Shown: in pieces, positions 1 through 9,373 of the stretch | Numbering within the stretch: the stretch's first letter is position 1 | Layout: each line of letters opens with the position of its first letter | Origin: Pseudolactococcus chungangensis CAU 28 = DSM 22330 | Lineage (GTDB): Bacteria; Bacillota; Bacilli; Lactobacillales; Streptococcaceae | Reading direction: 5' to 3' | NCBI RefSeq assembly: GCF_002441885.1 | Contig: NZ_JXJT01000010.1 | Coordinates: 1 to 63,103 of the forward strand | Length of the DNA: 63,103 nt | The notes under the pieces: model-generated | What the model was told of the DNA's origin: nothing | What the model saw: only the letters and a program-made list of their open reading frames with translations | The model's database searches: none | Position numbers and translations under genes: made by a program

Positions 1-300
1 GGGTAACAAAAAAACACTGATTGAATGCCGTTGCTTACTCAAGTATTGAACCCGCTGTTAATGTTAAACAGGTGGGCGTCTCGCTCTTACTGAAGCAGCT
101 TCCATCTAAAATGGCTTGCACGCTGTAAGATGTCTCAAAGACTCCCGAGGTAATACGATTTAGTCGGTCAAAAATGTGAGTAAGTTCGCACATTCCAGTG
201 CTTTTCTTTATAGTTATATCATAGCATGGTTCCATTTTTTTTGCAAACAATATATCGGGAATCGCTTTCTTTTTTGACAGTAAATTAGTCTATGTCATCA
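1..300. other. gene-free left edge, possible regulator remnant
   Basis: No convincing gene is visible. On the plus strand near 27-130 a short broken reading (AYSSIEPAVNVKQVGVSLLL, then stops) vaguely recalls the C-terminal end of LacI-family regulators. It is too short and interrupted to call a gene. The rest is AT-rich spacer downstream of proS. Confidence 0.25.
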
Positions 301-335
301 AAAAACAGAAAGTCGACACGCAACTTTCTGTTTTT
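301..335 (-). terminator. rho-independent terminator after proS
   Basis: A 13-bp perfect stem (301-313 with 323-335) has a 9-nt loop. Read on the minus strand it ends in a run of five T, just after the proS stop codon. The T/A runs on both sides could make it work in both directions. Confidence 0.85.
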
Positions 336-345
336 TCATAGTCTT

Positions 346-2277
<1,932 letters not shown>

Positions 2278-2443
2278 TCAAAAAAAGCGCTGAAATTCAG
2301 TACTTTATTAAATAACACTATTCTATCTATCTGTTCTAAACAGTAATATTTCTAAGGAAAGAGAGGATAGTGATTAGGTTAACTAGCATCGCTATGCTAT
2401 GATACCTCTCACCAGAAAAGAAAACAAAATAGAGAACAGAAGA

Positions 2444-2740
2444 ATGAAGAAAGGACTTATCAAATACGCAATAGAAAATCTGTCTTTCTCTGCTAAATGT
2501 AAAACCTTTCTTAGTACAATTAAAGATGAGATTTCCAAACAAACACAACTTACTTTTTAAAAATTATTTTTAAAATTAGACTCTGCCTGTCATCAACTCA
2601 CCCATACAGAGAAATCAATTAAGCATATCTCAGATAACTTAGGCTTTATGAATGCCAGTTCTTTCATCAAATTTTTCAAAAATAAAACTTCCGAAACACC
2701 ATTAATTTACCGTAAAATAGCACTTCTATTTTCTATCTAA
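2444..2740 (+). pseudogene. broken copy of the AraC-type regulator (C-terminal HTH part)
   Basis: The frame reads from an ATG at 2444 to a stop at 2740 but is cut by TAA at 2558-2560. The part after the stop (CHQLTHTEKSIKHISDNLGF, then MNASSFIKFFKNKTSETPL) matches the end of the regulator at 7149-7898 (CHQLQYTDKSLQDISNSIGF, then MNTSSFVRFFKRKTSQTPL) almost residue for residue, and the part before it also aligns, less well. This is therefore a truncated, decaying paralogue of that AraC/XylS-type DNA-binding domain. The two copies bracket the transporter and peptide genes in the same orientation. The N-terminal sensory part is missing; 2278-2443 shows nothing else. Confidence 0.75.
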
Positions 2741-2772
2741 TTCTACTAAGTTTTGATTTCCCTACTCTCAGC

Positions 2773-4755
2773 TTACTCATATCGCAAAGCTTCTATTGGA
2801 TTAAGTTTTGCAATTTTGCGTGTTGGCGCAAGTGAGGCAAGCAAAGTCATTACAATCACAAGTCCTACAACAGCTACTAGAGAAAAAAGACTTGTTTGAT
2901 AGACTTTGGCAGTGATATCGTGAGAATAGCTTCGAACAACAACGTTCCCTATCATACCGATTACTGTTGATAAAATAATTGAAATAAAAAGTGAAGTCAT
3001 AGCAATTAAAAGTGCTTCAACAAAGAAAATGATATTAATTGCATTGGGCTTGAAACCAATGGCTTCTAAAACGCCTATTTCTCGTGTCCGTTCAATCACA
3101 CTAATATAAATCATTACAGAGATCATAATTATCGCAACTACAACAGCTTGACTAGACATAAACACCAATAAACCACGTATAATTTGGACAAATTTACCAA
3201 TAATTTCTAAAATTCCTGTTTGAGAGAATGCAATATACTTTTCCTCTGATTGAATTTTAGTTGAAATCTGATTATTTTCTTTTGGATTTTTAAGATCTAT
3301 GATAATATAGGGAATTATCTTTGTCATATGATTATCCGTGATAATTTTAGACATCTGCTGAGAGGACATAGCACTATTATGTTCCTGATTGCTATCATCT
3401 AAAATTCTGACTATTTCAGTTTGATAATTTATTGTTTTTTCATTATCGCCATCAGAACCTAGTAAAGTCAATGTAACTTTTTTACCTATCAATTCTTTAG
3501 CCTTAATTTTTGTTGCCAATTCCTTATTATAGTCCTTTAAAAAACTAGTGGTTACAGTCAAACCTTTTTCATTAACATCAGTATATAATTTTCCTGATTT
3601 CACTGTTTCTTTAGTATTACTACTATATTTAATTTTACTATCCTTAGGTAGCGATACAATATTGGCATAGGCACCTGAGAACTTTTCACCACTAATTTTA
3701 TGCCCATCTAGTTCTATTTCACTCATCATAAGAGCCAAAGGGGCTTCTAAATACTTGATTTTAGATTTTCCTACTTTTTTCTCTATAGTCGTAACATCTT
3801 GTTGCGTGATATTGCCATACTTATTTTCCTTGGTAACTTGTATAGCAGTCTGCACATTTCCAGAATCAACTGTTTTATTAATCCAATGTGTAATACCAAC
3901 ACCAAGTCCTAAAGAAAGTAAAATACCTGTGACTCCAATAGCAGTTGCAAAAGCAACAACAATATTTCTTCCTAAACGTTGCCTAAAATTAGCTACTGCC
4001 ATTTTTATCAAACCCAATTTTACAGTTTTAAATTTGATTCTATCACTGTCAACCACAGTATCATTTTCTACTTGTTGTTGTGAAATAATTTCGTTTTCCA
4101 ATTGACCATCACGTAAATTATAGACACTATCAGCATAATCTCTAACTTCAGGATTGTGTGTCACAATTATAACTGTCTTACCTTTTTTGGTTAACTGTTT
4201 TAAAATATTTAAAATTATCTCTTGTGATTGACTATCAAGACTACCTGTTGGTTCATCTGCAATGATTGTATTAGGATTATTGACAAGCGCTCTTGCGATT
4301 GCAACACGTTGCTTTTGTCCACCAGATAGCTGAGTTACGTTCTTATGAGCGTAATCCAGCATACCAACTTGTTCAAGCACTTTATTTACGCGATTTTCAG
4401 CTTCTTTTCCTCGTACACCAATCAAAGATAAAGGAATTTTTACATTATCAAAAACGTCCATATGATTGATTAAATTAAAATTTTGAAAAACGAAACCGAT
4501 ATGTTTTTTACGAAAATCTGACAACTGCTTAGCTTTTTTATCTGTCAATTTTTCTCCATTAAAAATCACCTCACCTTCATAATCATAATCTAACCCGCTA
4601 ATGATATTCATCAAAGAAGATTTACCACCTCCAGAGGGGCCAAATATTGCAGCCATTTCTCCAGATGCAATAGATAAGTCAACTTGTTTTAATACGTGTT
4701 CTATATTTTTATCAACTTTAAATGACTTATATATATTTTTTAGTGTAATACTCAT
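2773..4755 (-). CDS. MacB-type fused ABC ATPase/permease
   Basis: A 660-residue exporter subunit. The first ~225 residues are an ABC ATPase of the MacB/LolD type: Walker [10 protein letters not shown], signature LSGGQKQR, Walker [10 protein letters not shown] and switch His VTHNP. A membrane span follows (about 255-280), then a ~230-residue extracellular region, then three spans with an FtsX-type permease core ([21 protein letters not shown]) ending [15 protein letters not shown]. Such proteins export or detoxify peptides and serve as immunity pumps in many bacteriocin loci. Its ATG overlaps the stop of the upstream permease by 4 nt, so it is the last gene of a three-gene operon. Export of, or immunity to, the 6654-6752 peptide is inferred from position only. 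Confidence 0.85.
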   Translation of the reverse strand: MSITLKNIYKSFKVDKNIEHVLKQVDLSIASGEMAAIFGPSGGGKSSLMNIISGLDYDYEGEVIFNGEKLTDKKAKQLSDFRKKHIGFVFQNFNLINHMDVFDNVKIPLSLIGVRGKEAENRVNKVLEQVGMLDYAHKNVTQLSGGQKQRVAIARALVNNPNTIIADEPTGSLDSQSQEIILNILKQLTKKGKTVIIVTHNPEVRDYADSVYNLRDGQLENEIISQQQVENDTVVDSDRIKFKTVKLGLIKMAVANFRQRLGRNIVVAFATAIGVTGILLSLGLGVGITHWINKTVDSGNVQTAIQVTKENKYGNITQQDVTTIEKKVGKSKIKYLEAPLALMMSEIELDGHKISGEKFSGAYANIVSLPKDSKIKYSSNTKETVKSGKLYTDVNEKGLTVTTSFLKDYNKELATKIKAKELIGKKVTLTLLGSDGDNEKTINYQTEIVRILDDSNQEHNSAMSSQQMSKIITDNHMTKIIPYIIIDLKNPKENNQISTKIQSEEKYIAFSQTGILEIIGKFVQIIRGLLVFMSSQAVVVAIIMISVMIYISVIERTREIGVLEAIGFKPNAINIIFFVEALLIAMTSLFISIILSTVIGMIGNVVVRSYSHDITAKVYQTSLFSLVAVVGLVIVMTLLASLAPTRKIAKLNPIEALRYE

Positions 4756-5894
4756 CTTAATATCCTTTGTATAATTTTAGTTTTTAAAGCAACTGTCATA
4801 ACAAGGTAAACAGCTGTTAAATAAAGAGGTAATTTTAACAAATTTGTTACCCGTAAATATAGAAAAATTAGTCCCCATTCTGATAGAGTAATCAATAATT
4901 CTTTTTGCAACGGTAGCTTTATTTCCTTTAAACTCTTATAATTTCCAACTCTTACCTTTTGTAGAGCTACTCCTGTATAATACTGTTTTAACGACATACT
5001 TGTTATTCCTATTAGAAAACCAAGCATTAGAGAGTTTGAAATTTGAATATAACCTAGCAACACAATCAAAAAAAGTCCTATTAAACTTACACAAGCTTGT
5101 AACAAAGTTAATATAAAAAAACATTGCTTAGCATATTTCATCAAAAATTTCTGACTCTCTAAATATCGTTGCTCAATAAAAGTACTTAAAAATATATTAG
5201 CCAAAGTCCTAGGAGGCTTACTTGTCAAGGCATATAAATATCCTAACCATAAAAATCGAAAATTTTTCCCTAAAAATAAATTGAACAAATACCCCACAAA
5301 AATCGAAAGAAATAACGTTTTAAATAATTCTGATAGTATCTTCTTAATAGGAAGTTTAGAAATAAGTAGTAACATTTTAAGATTTTTAAACGTGATACCA
5401 TTAAATTCAGAAATTTTAGGGGAGAACAGAAAACAAGAACAAAAGTAATATGTTCCAATCACTGTCCACAAAGTAATTACCATGGTTATCATTATCTTTC
5501 CTGATAAAAGGTAAAATAAGATAGTTCCTAGCGAAAGAAATATATTACGCTTAACCATAGATTTTAAAATAGATTTTTTTGTTTTTCCAAAATACAAGTA
5601 TAGGGTATTTAATGTGTCAATAGACTTATCATGCATCATCTCAACTAGAGGTTGGAAAATAATATGACTAACCAAAATAAGTTGGAAAATGAAACCATAT
5701 TTATAACCTATAAATGCTTTATCCCAAAAAATTTCTTTTAAACTCACGTAAGAAATTCCCACCATACATAGACATATTATTAAAATAACTTGTTTTAAAA
5801 TTATATAATAAAACCAAGATTTTGTACTTTTCCAAGGAAATACACCCATATAGAAATTTTCTCTTGCAAGCATTAATAATCTTAAATCATTCAT
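4752..5894 (-). CDS. multi-span membrane protein, probable ABC permease
   Basis: A 380-residue, very hydrophobic protein with about eight to ten predicted spans and basic loops; no catalytic motif and no family I can name with confidence. It overlaps the upstream ATPase gene by 8 nt and the downstream MacB-like gene by 4 nt, so the three are almost certainly translated together. The ATPase upstream has no membrane part, which makes this protein its likely channel partner. Base composition is very AT-rich (many Ile, Leu, Phe, Lys), like the rest of the island and unlike rseP/dxr beside it. Confidence 0.7.
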   Translation of the reverse strand: MNDLRLLMLARENFYMGVFPWKSTKSWFYYIILKQVILIICLCMVGISYVSLKEIFWDKAFIGYKYGFIFQLILVSHIIFQPLVEMMHDKSIDTLNTLYLYFGKTKKSILKSMVKRNIFLSLGTILFYLLSGKIMITMVITLWTVIGTYYFCSCFLFSPKISEFNGITFKNLKMLLLISKLPIKKILSELFKTLFLSIFVGYLFNLFLGKNFRFLWLGYLYALTSKPPRTLANIFLSTFIEQRYLESQKFLMKYAKQCFFILTLLQACVSLIGLFLIVLLGYIQISNSLMLGFLIGITSMSLKQYYTGVALQKVRVGNYKSLKEIKLPLQKELLITLSEWGLIFLYLRVTNLLKLPLYLTAVYLVMTVALKTKIIQRILR

Positions 5895-6489
5895 TAAAAT
5901 ATTCTATCTTTCCTGATTGCAAAACAAAATGATTGACTACTATTAAACTGGATATATCCATTTCATGACTTACTATCAAATAAGTTATATCACTTTGGTT
6001 CAAAAATTCAATAAATCTATTTAGACTTTCAGAGTCTAACCCTGAAAAAGGTTCATCCATCAATATCAAAGAAGATACATTTAAATGCCCCGCAACAATC
6101 ATAACTTTTTTTATTTGCCCCAATGATAGTTTTTTTATTCTCTTATTTAAAATAGACGAATCAAATTCAAAAATATTAATAAATTTTTCCATAGTTTCAA
6201 CTGATTTAACCTTATTTTGACTTTCATCGCATAAAAGAGTAAATAAATTTTGGGGTGTTAATTCTCCAAAATATAATTCACTAGAGTCAGGAACATATCC
6301 CATCTTATCATGTACTAATATCTTGCCTTTTTCCAAAGGTATCATACCTAAAATAATTTTTAGTAAAGTTGACTTTCCTACACCATTTTTACCTTGTAGA
6401 ATATTGATGCCAGAGTCAATATCTAAATTTACATTATCCAAAATTTTAGTATGTTCAATTTCAAATGTTACTTCTCTAAATATACGCAT
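5887..6489 (-). CDS. ABC transporter ATPase
   Basis: A short (200-residue) stand-alone ABC ATPase: Walker A GKNGVGKST near residue 37, a divergent signature LSLGQIKK near 126, Walker B LILMDEPFSGLD near 141-150 and switch His IVSHEM. It should energise the membrane protein encoded next to it (8-nt overlap). It is first in the transporter operon, 164 nt downstream of the Trp-rich peptide gene, with its own promoter-like sequence. Small ATPase plus permease pairs of this type act as transport or self-immunity modules in bacteriocin clusters; that role is inference here. Confidence 0.85.
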   Translation of the reverse strand: MRIFREVTFEIEHTKILDNVNLDIDSGINILQGKNGVGKSTLLKIILGMIPLEKGKILVHDKMGYVPDSSELYFGELTPQNLFTLLCDESQNKVKSVETMEKFINIFEFDSSILNKRIKKLSLGQIKKVMIVAGHLNVSSLILMDEPFSGLDSESLNRFIEFLNQSDITYLIVSHEMDISSLIVVNHFVLQSGKIEYFNE

Positions 6490-6503
6490 ATTCCCTCAAA
6501 ATT

Positions 6504-6532
6504 ACTATATTTTTAATCAATTATAAAATCAA
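6504..6532 (-). promoter_or_regulatory. promoter for the ABC operon
   Basis: Minus-strand TTGATT (6527-6532), 17-nt spacer and TATAGT (6504-6509), a few nucleotides before the GAGGG ribosome site of the ATPase gene. No terminator was found between the peptide gene and this point, so read-through from the peptide promoter is also possible. Confidence 0.5.
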
Positions 6533-6653
6533 AACAAAGCTTTTATGTATTTTAATAGATCAAAAATCGCTAAAGATACCAAAAAGTGTTTTGATTTCAC
6601 CATTCATTAAACATGTAAAAGTGTTAATAATTTAAACCCTTAAGAAGATGAGT

Positions 6654-6752
6654 TTAATTAAACCATTCTTGAACCCATTCAAGAATCCATTTCCAATTAT
6701 TTTTAATAAAGCGCCAAACCCATTTCAAGACCCAAATAAAAAATCTACCCAT
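6654..6752 (-). CDS. 32-residue Trp-rich cationic peptide, candidate leaderless bacteriocin
   Basis: A small ORF with a very strong ribosome site (GGAGAGGAGAGAATAC then ATG). The product begins MGRFFIWVLKWVWRFIKN and ends EWVQEWFN. It has seven Trp in 32 residues, five Arg/Lys and two Glu (net +3), no double-glycine leader, no signal peptide and no Cys/Ser/Thr for lanthionines. It should form one amphipathic helix. This is the profile of leaderless class II bacteriocins (aureocin A53, lacticin Q, LsbB types), though I recognise no close sequence relative. It lies between a regulated promoter with a divergent AraC-type activator and an ABC operon transcribed in the same direction. A toxin or membrane-active signalling peptide is an alternative. 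Confidence 0.7.
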   Translation of the reverse strand: MGRFFIWVLKWVWRFIKNNWKWILEWVQEWFN

Positions 6753-6849
6753 GTATTCTCTCCTCTCCCAGCAAAAGTCCTCTAGCATCTATCAAACTTG
6801 CAATTATCTAAATACTTACATTATTTCCGTACACAGGCAAATGTCCTAA

Positions 6850-6890
6850 CCTTACTTAAAATTAAGTATTACAACCTAAACCAAGTAAGG
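6850..6890 (-). promoter_or_regulatory. two competing hairpins in the peptide-gene leader
   Basis: CCTTACTT (6850-6857) pairs perfectly with AAGTAAGG (6883-6890), which lies inside the end of the tiny ORF. TACTTAA (6853-6859) can instead pair with TTAAGTA (6862-6868). The two stems share bases, so only one can form at a time. Neither is followed by a T run, so if they act it is not as a simple intrinsic terminator. Confidence 0.45.
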
Positions 6891-6916
6891 GCAATCCATA
6901 GAATAGACCATTTCAT
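6869..6916 (-). CDS. 15-residue ORF upstream of the peptide gene
   Basis: ATG preceded by AAAGAAAGGGAGATTCT, a near-ideal ribosome site. It encodes MKWSILWIALTWFRL, with Trp at positions 3, 7 and 12. It lies 116 nt upstream of the 32-residue ORF on the same transcript, and its 3' end lies in the competing hairpins. It could be a leader peptide whose translation controls the hairpins, or a second short membrane-active peptide. The strong ribosome site makes chance less likely, but nothing else proves expression. Confidence 0.4.
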   Translation of the reverse strand: MKWSILWIALTWFRL

Positions 6917-6964
6917 AGAATCTCCCTTTCTTTGTTTTAAATTACTGATAAGCGCTCAATCAGT

Positions 6965-6996
6965 GTAAGATTATGAATCTTACAAAAATAATTATA
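6965..6996 (-). promoter_or_regulatory. peptide-gene promoter with inverted repeat at the transcript start
   Basis: Extended -10 TGATATAAT (TATAAT at 6991-6996, minus strand) with no recognisable -35 at the proper distance, as expected of an activator-dependent promoter. Just downstream, GTAAGATT (6965-6972) and AATCTTAC (6976-6983) form a perfect 8-bp inverted repeat with a 3-nt centre, at the expected transcript start: an operator or a 5' stabilising hairpin. Confidence 0.6.
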
Positions 6997-7018
6997 TCAC
7001 GAGAATATTAAAAATAAA

Positions 7019-7059
7019 TTGACAATTCCGTTCATTTTATTGACAATTTCGCTCATTTA
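7019..7059. promoter_or_regulatory. 20-bp direct repeat operator between divergent genes
   Basis: TTGACAATTCCGTTCATTTT (7019-7038) is followed one base later by TTGACAATTTCGCTCATTTA (7040-7059): 17 of 20 identical with a 21-nt period, i.e. two helical turns on the same face. Tandem sites of this size are typical for AraC-family activators. They sit just upstream of the -35 position of the leftward peptide promoter. The TTGACA of the second repeat, with TATATA/TATATT 16-18 nt later, could be the rightward promoter of the regulator gene, so the site may give both activation and autoregulation. Confidence 0.65.
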
Positions 7060-7148
7060 ATTATATATTTATAAAATATTTGCGTAATAAATTATTTTGT
7101 GCTAGGATAAATGAGAATTGAAAGAATATATTGAAAGGATTAAAAGAA

Positions 7149-7898
7149 TTGAAAGAATATTTTGATGATGAAACTTTTCTTGAAAAATTGATAAAATTTG
7201 ACGATATTCCTTTTATTGTTTATCACGATTACAACAAAGATAAAATTTTTGAACTAAAAAATAATCATCCCATCCTATTAGATTCAAATTTTTTTGAAAA
7301 TTGGTATAGTCATTATAAAAATTTGCGACAAAATTTTTTCTTTATAGAAAATGAAGTTATTTTATTTAGAGGCTACTATGATTTAATTTACTCTACATTT
7401 CCAGTCCAACAAACTGATGCCACAACTCTCTCAGGTGCTTTCGTTTTTGGTGGATTTCGCTCAAAAACTAGTCAGAATCAGACGCATAAATTCCATAAAA
7501 TCCCTATATTTGAGGATCAAATTATCAAAAAGAAATGCTCTAAAATTTATTATTACTTATCCAAACATTTACATCCCCAAACACTCTACCTCTCTATCAA
7601 AAATGAAATTCATAAACATCTTTCTGAAAATCCAACTCCAGAAGACATTTCAAATCGCTTAAAAATCAGTCAGAGAAAAATCAAAAGTGAAATTTTAAAT
7701 CATACCAACCTTACTTTTTCAAATTTCGTCTCAAAATTAAAAATAGAATATGCCTGTCATCAACTCCAATATACCGATAAATCTCTGCAAGATATTTCTA
7801 ACAGTATTGGCTTTATGAATACTAGCTCTTTCGTCAGATTTTTCAAAAGAAAAACCTCTCAAACTCCGTTAGCTTACCGTAATCATAACCAAAAATAA
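7149..7898 (+). CDS. AraC-family transcriptional regulator
   Basis: About 249 residues. The C-terminal ~95 residues form an AraC/XylS double helix-turn-helix: first HTH PEDISNRLKISQRKIKSEI, second LQDISNSIGFMNTSSFVRFF, then the KRKTSQTPLAYR tail. The N-terminal ~150 residues are AT-rich, aromatic and of no family I recognise; they may sense peptide or stress. The start is uncertain: TTG at 7149 has AAAGGA nine bases upstream and is preferred; an in-frame TTG at 7131 has a poorer site. It is divergent from the peptide gene with the tandem operator between them, so it most likely activates that promoter. A truncated relative lies at 2444-2740. Confidence 0.8.
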   Translation: MKEYFDDETFLEKLIKFDDIPFIVYHDYNKDKIFELKNNHPILLDSNFFENWYSHYKNLRQNFFFIENEVILFRGYYDLIYSTFPVQQTDATTLSGAFVFGGFRSKTSQNQTHKFHKIPIFEDQIIKKKCSKIYYYLSKHLHPQTLYLSIKNEIHKHLSENPTPEDISNRLKISQRKIKSEILNHTNLTFSNFVSKLKIEYACHQLQYTDKSLQDISNSIGFMNTSSFVRFFKRKTSQTPLAYRNHNQK

Positions 7899-7900
7899 AA

Positions 7901-8099
7901 ATGCTACTTATAAAAAGTAGCATTTCAGACTGAAGACAAAGTAAAAATCTAGTTAAGATTTTTACGAAATACGGAAATTTTTATTTAGAAAACCGACGGT
8001 TAAGCTATTTCTAAATTAGAAAATATCAAAACAAACCCCATTTTGATTTAAAAATGGGGTTTGTCTACAACCTGAAATGCTACTTATAAAAAGTAGCAT
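7901..8099. repeat. nested-palindrome element with 40-bp inverted ends
   Basis: The same hairpin (ATGCTACTT, short loop, AAGTAGCAT) occurs at 7901-7923 and 8077-8099. It continues inward as TTTCAGACTGAAGACAAA on the left and, inverted, TTTCAGGTTGTAGACAAA on the right (15/18 identical), giving ~40-bp terminal inverted repeats. Between them are further hairpins: GTAAAAATC/GATTTTTAC (7941-7965), TTTAGAAA/TTTCTAAA and ACAAACCCCATTTT/AAAATGGGGTTTGT (about 8033-8064). It fills the space between the convergent regulator and rseP genes, so the outer stems probably also terminate transcription. It looks like a small non-coding MITE-type element. Confidence 0.6.
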
Positions 8100-8126
8100 T
8101 TTTATTTTTCTCTATAATCTTATCAA

Positions 8127-9368
8127 TTACCGAAACAACCGTAAAATATCATTCCAAGTCACCGCAATCATCAAGACGATCATAATACCAACACCCACAA
8201 GGGTGATCATACTTTCATGCTCTTGTTTCATCGGTTTGCGACGAATCGCTTCAATGATATTCATCACAATTTTACCACCATCCAAAGCAGGAATCGGAAT
8301 CAGATTGAAAATTCCCAGATTAATGGATAGAAGTGCCATAAAGCTGATAACCGTCGTGATACCTTCACGCGCAGCCTCACCAGACATCTTATATATGGCA
8401 ACTGGTCCACCCAATTTATTAATATCCGGACGTAAAATCAAATCCTTCAAATCATTAATAATCGCAAAAGCAGATGTCCACGCCCCTTTTAGCCCCCCTG
8501 TTATTTTGTCTACAAAACCTGTTTTAAGAAATGGTGTAATCCCAATGACATACGACTTATCTTTCTGTTTAGGTGTAATCGTAAGCGTTTTGCTATCTGT
8601 CTTAACTTGCATCGCCTTACCATCAGATTGACCAATTTCCTTAGACAATTCCGACCAATCAGAAATTGGCACACCATTAATCGACTCAACCTTATCACCC
8701 GTCCGCAACCCCGCCTGATAAGCTGGATAATTATGATCCGACACCGTGATTTGGTTTGTCTGCAAATCCTGCACGCCACCTTGCATAAAAGCAACCAAAA
8801 CAAACGCCACAGCACCTAAAATAAAATTATTGAGCGGTCCTGCAAAGTTCGTCATCATCCGACCAGGTAAACTTGCGCTCTGATACTGCACATCCAAAGG
8901 CGCAATGCGCAACTCCGTCCCATCTTCCTCGACAACCGTCGCATTATGATTCACCGCATACGTCACAATTTCACCATTAACTTCGCCGGTAATGGTTAGA
9001 GCCTTTTCAAAATCGTAATCTGTCACGAGCATCGGTAGCGCTTGACCAAACTTCACCTTATCACTGAGATTAATACGTGTCACCGTCTGACTTTGGGGAT
9101 CCAATGTCAAACTCACCGGTGCTCCAGTCTTAATCTCAGTTTCATCTTCACCCCAACCAGCCATGCGAACATAACCGCCCAGAGGCAAAATTCGAATCGT
9201 ATAAAGTGTGCCATCTTTCGCTTGATGGGCATAAATTTTAGGTCCCATACCAATCGAAAATTCCCGCACCAAAATACCTGCTTTTTTAGCGAAGAACAGA
9301 TGACCATACTCGTGTACACAAACAATAATACCGAAAATGATGATAAATGTGACTAAACTTTGAATCAT
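8127..9368 (-). CDS. rseP: site-2 (RIP) zinc metalloprotease
   Basis: Intramembrane protease of the RseP/RasP/Eep family (413 residues), which cleaves anti-sigma factors, signal-peptide remnants and pheromone precursors in the membrane. Zinc motif HEYGH is at residues 19-23 in the first span; the second motif PALDGGK is in a later span; a PDZ region ([20 protein letters not shown]) lies between. I start it at the ATG at 9368, which has AAAGGGA upstream and lies 5 nt after the dxr stop; a longer frame reaching back to 9410 only reads into dxr. The order uppS-cdsA-dxr-rseP is the usual Firmicute envelope cluster; proS would normally follow. Confidence 0.95.
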   Translation of the reverse strand: MIQSLVTFIIIFGIIVCVHEYGHLFFAKKAGILVREFSIGMGPKIYAHQAKDGTLYTIRILPLGGYVRMAGWGEDETEIKTGAPVSLTLDPQSQTVTRINLSDKVKFGQALPMLVTDYDFEKALTITGEVNGEIVTYAVNHNATVVEEDGTELRIAPLDVQYQSASLPGRMMTNFAGPLNNFILGAVAFVLVAFMQGGVQDLQTNQITVSDHNYPAYQAGLRTGDKVESINGVPISDWSELSKEIGQSDGKAMQVKTDSKTLTITPKQKDKSYVIGITPFLKTGFVDKITGGLKGAWTSAFAIINDLKDLILRPDINKLGGPVAIYKMSGEAAREGITTVISFMALLSINLGIFNLIPIPALDGGKIVMNIIEAIRRKPMKQEHESMITLVGVGIMIVLMIAVTWNDILRLFR

Positions 9369-9373
9369 ATTTT

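Noticed and set aside
27-175. LacI-family regulator fragment at the left edge
   Set aside because: Only about 30 residues of weak resemblance, with stops; recorded as a low-confidence note, not a gene.
3755-4105. Open frame opposite the MacB-like gene
   Set aside because: Fully antisense to a conserved ATPase/permease with no start signals; treated as a shadow frame.
6560-6613. Another tiny ORF (MNGEIKTLFGIF type) between the Trp-rich peptide and the ATPase
   Set aside because: No ribosome site precedes its ATG and its composition is unremarkable.
7901-8099. CRISPR-like repeat pair
   Set aside because: Only two copies of the hairpin, 176 nt apart and with structured DNA between; no spacer array and no cas genes anywhere in the window.
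8077-8631. Long open frame on the plus strand opposite rseP
   Set aside because: It is antisense to a well-conserved protease gene, has no ribosome site and no recognisable protein pattern; its openness follows from rseP codon use.
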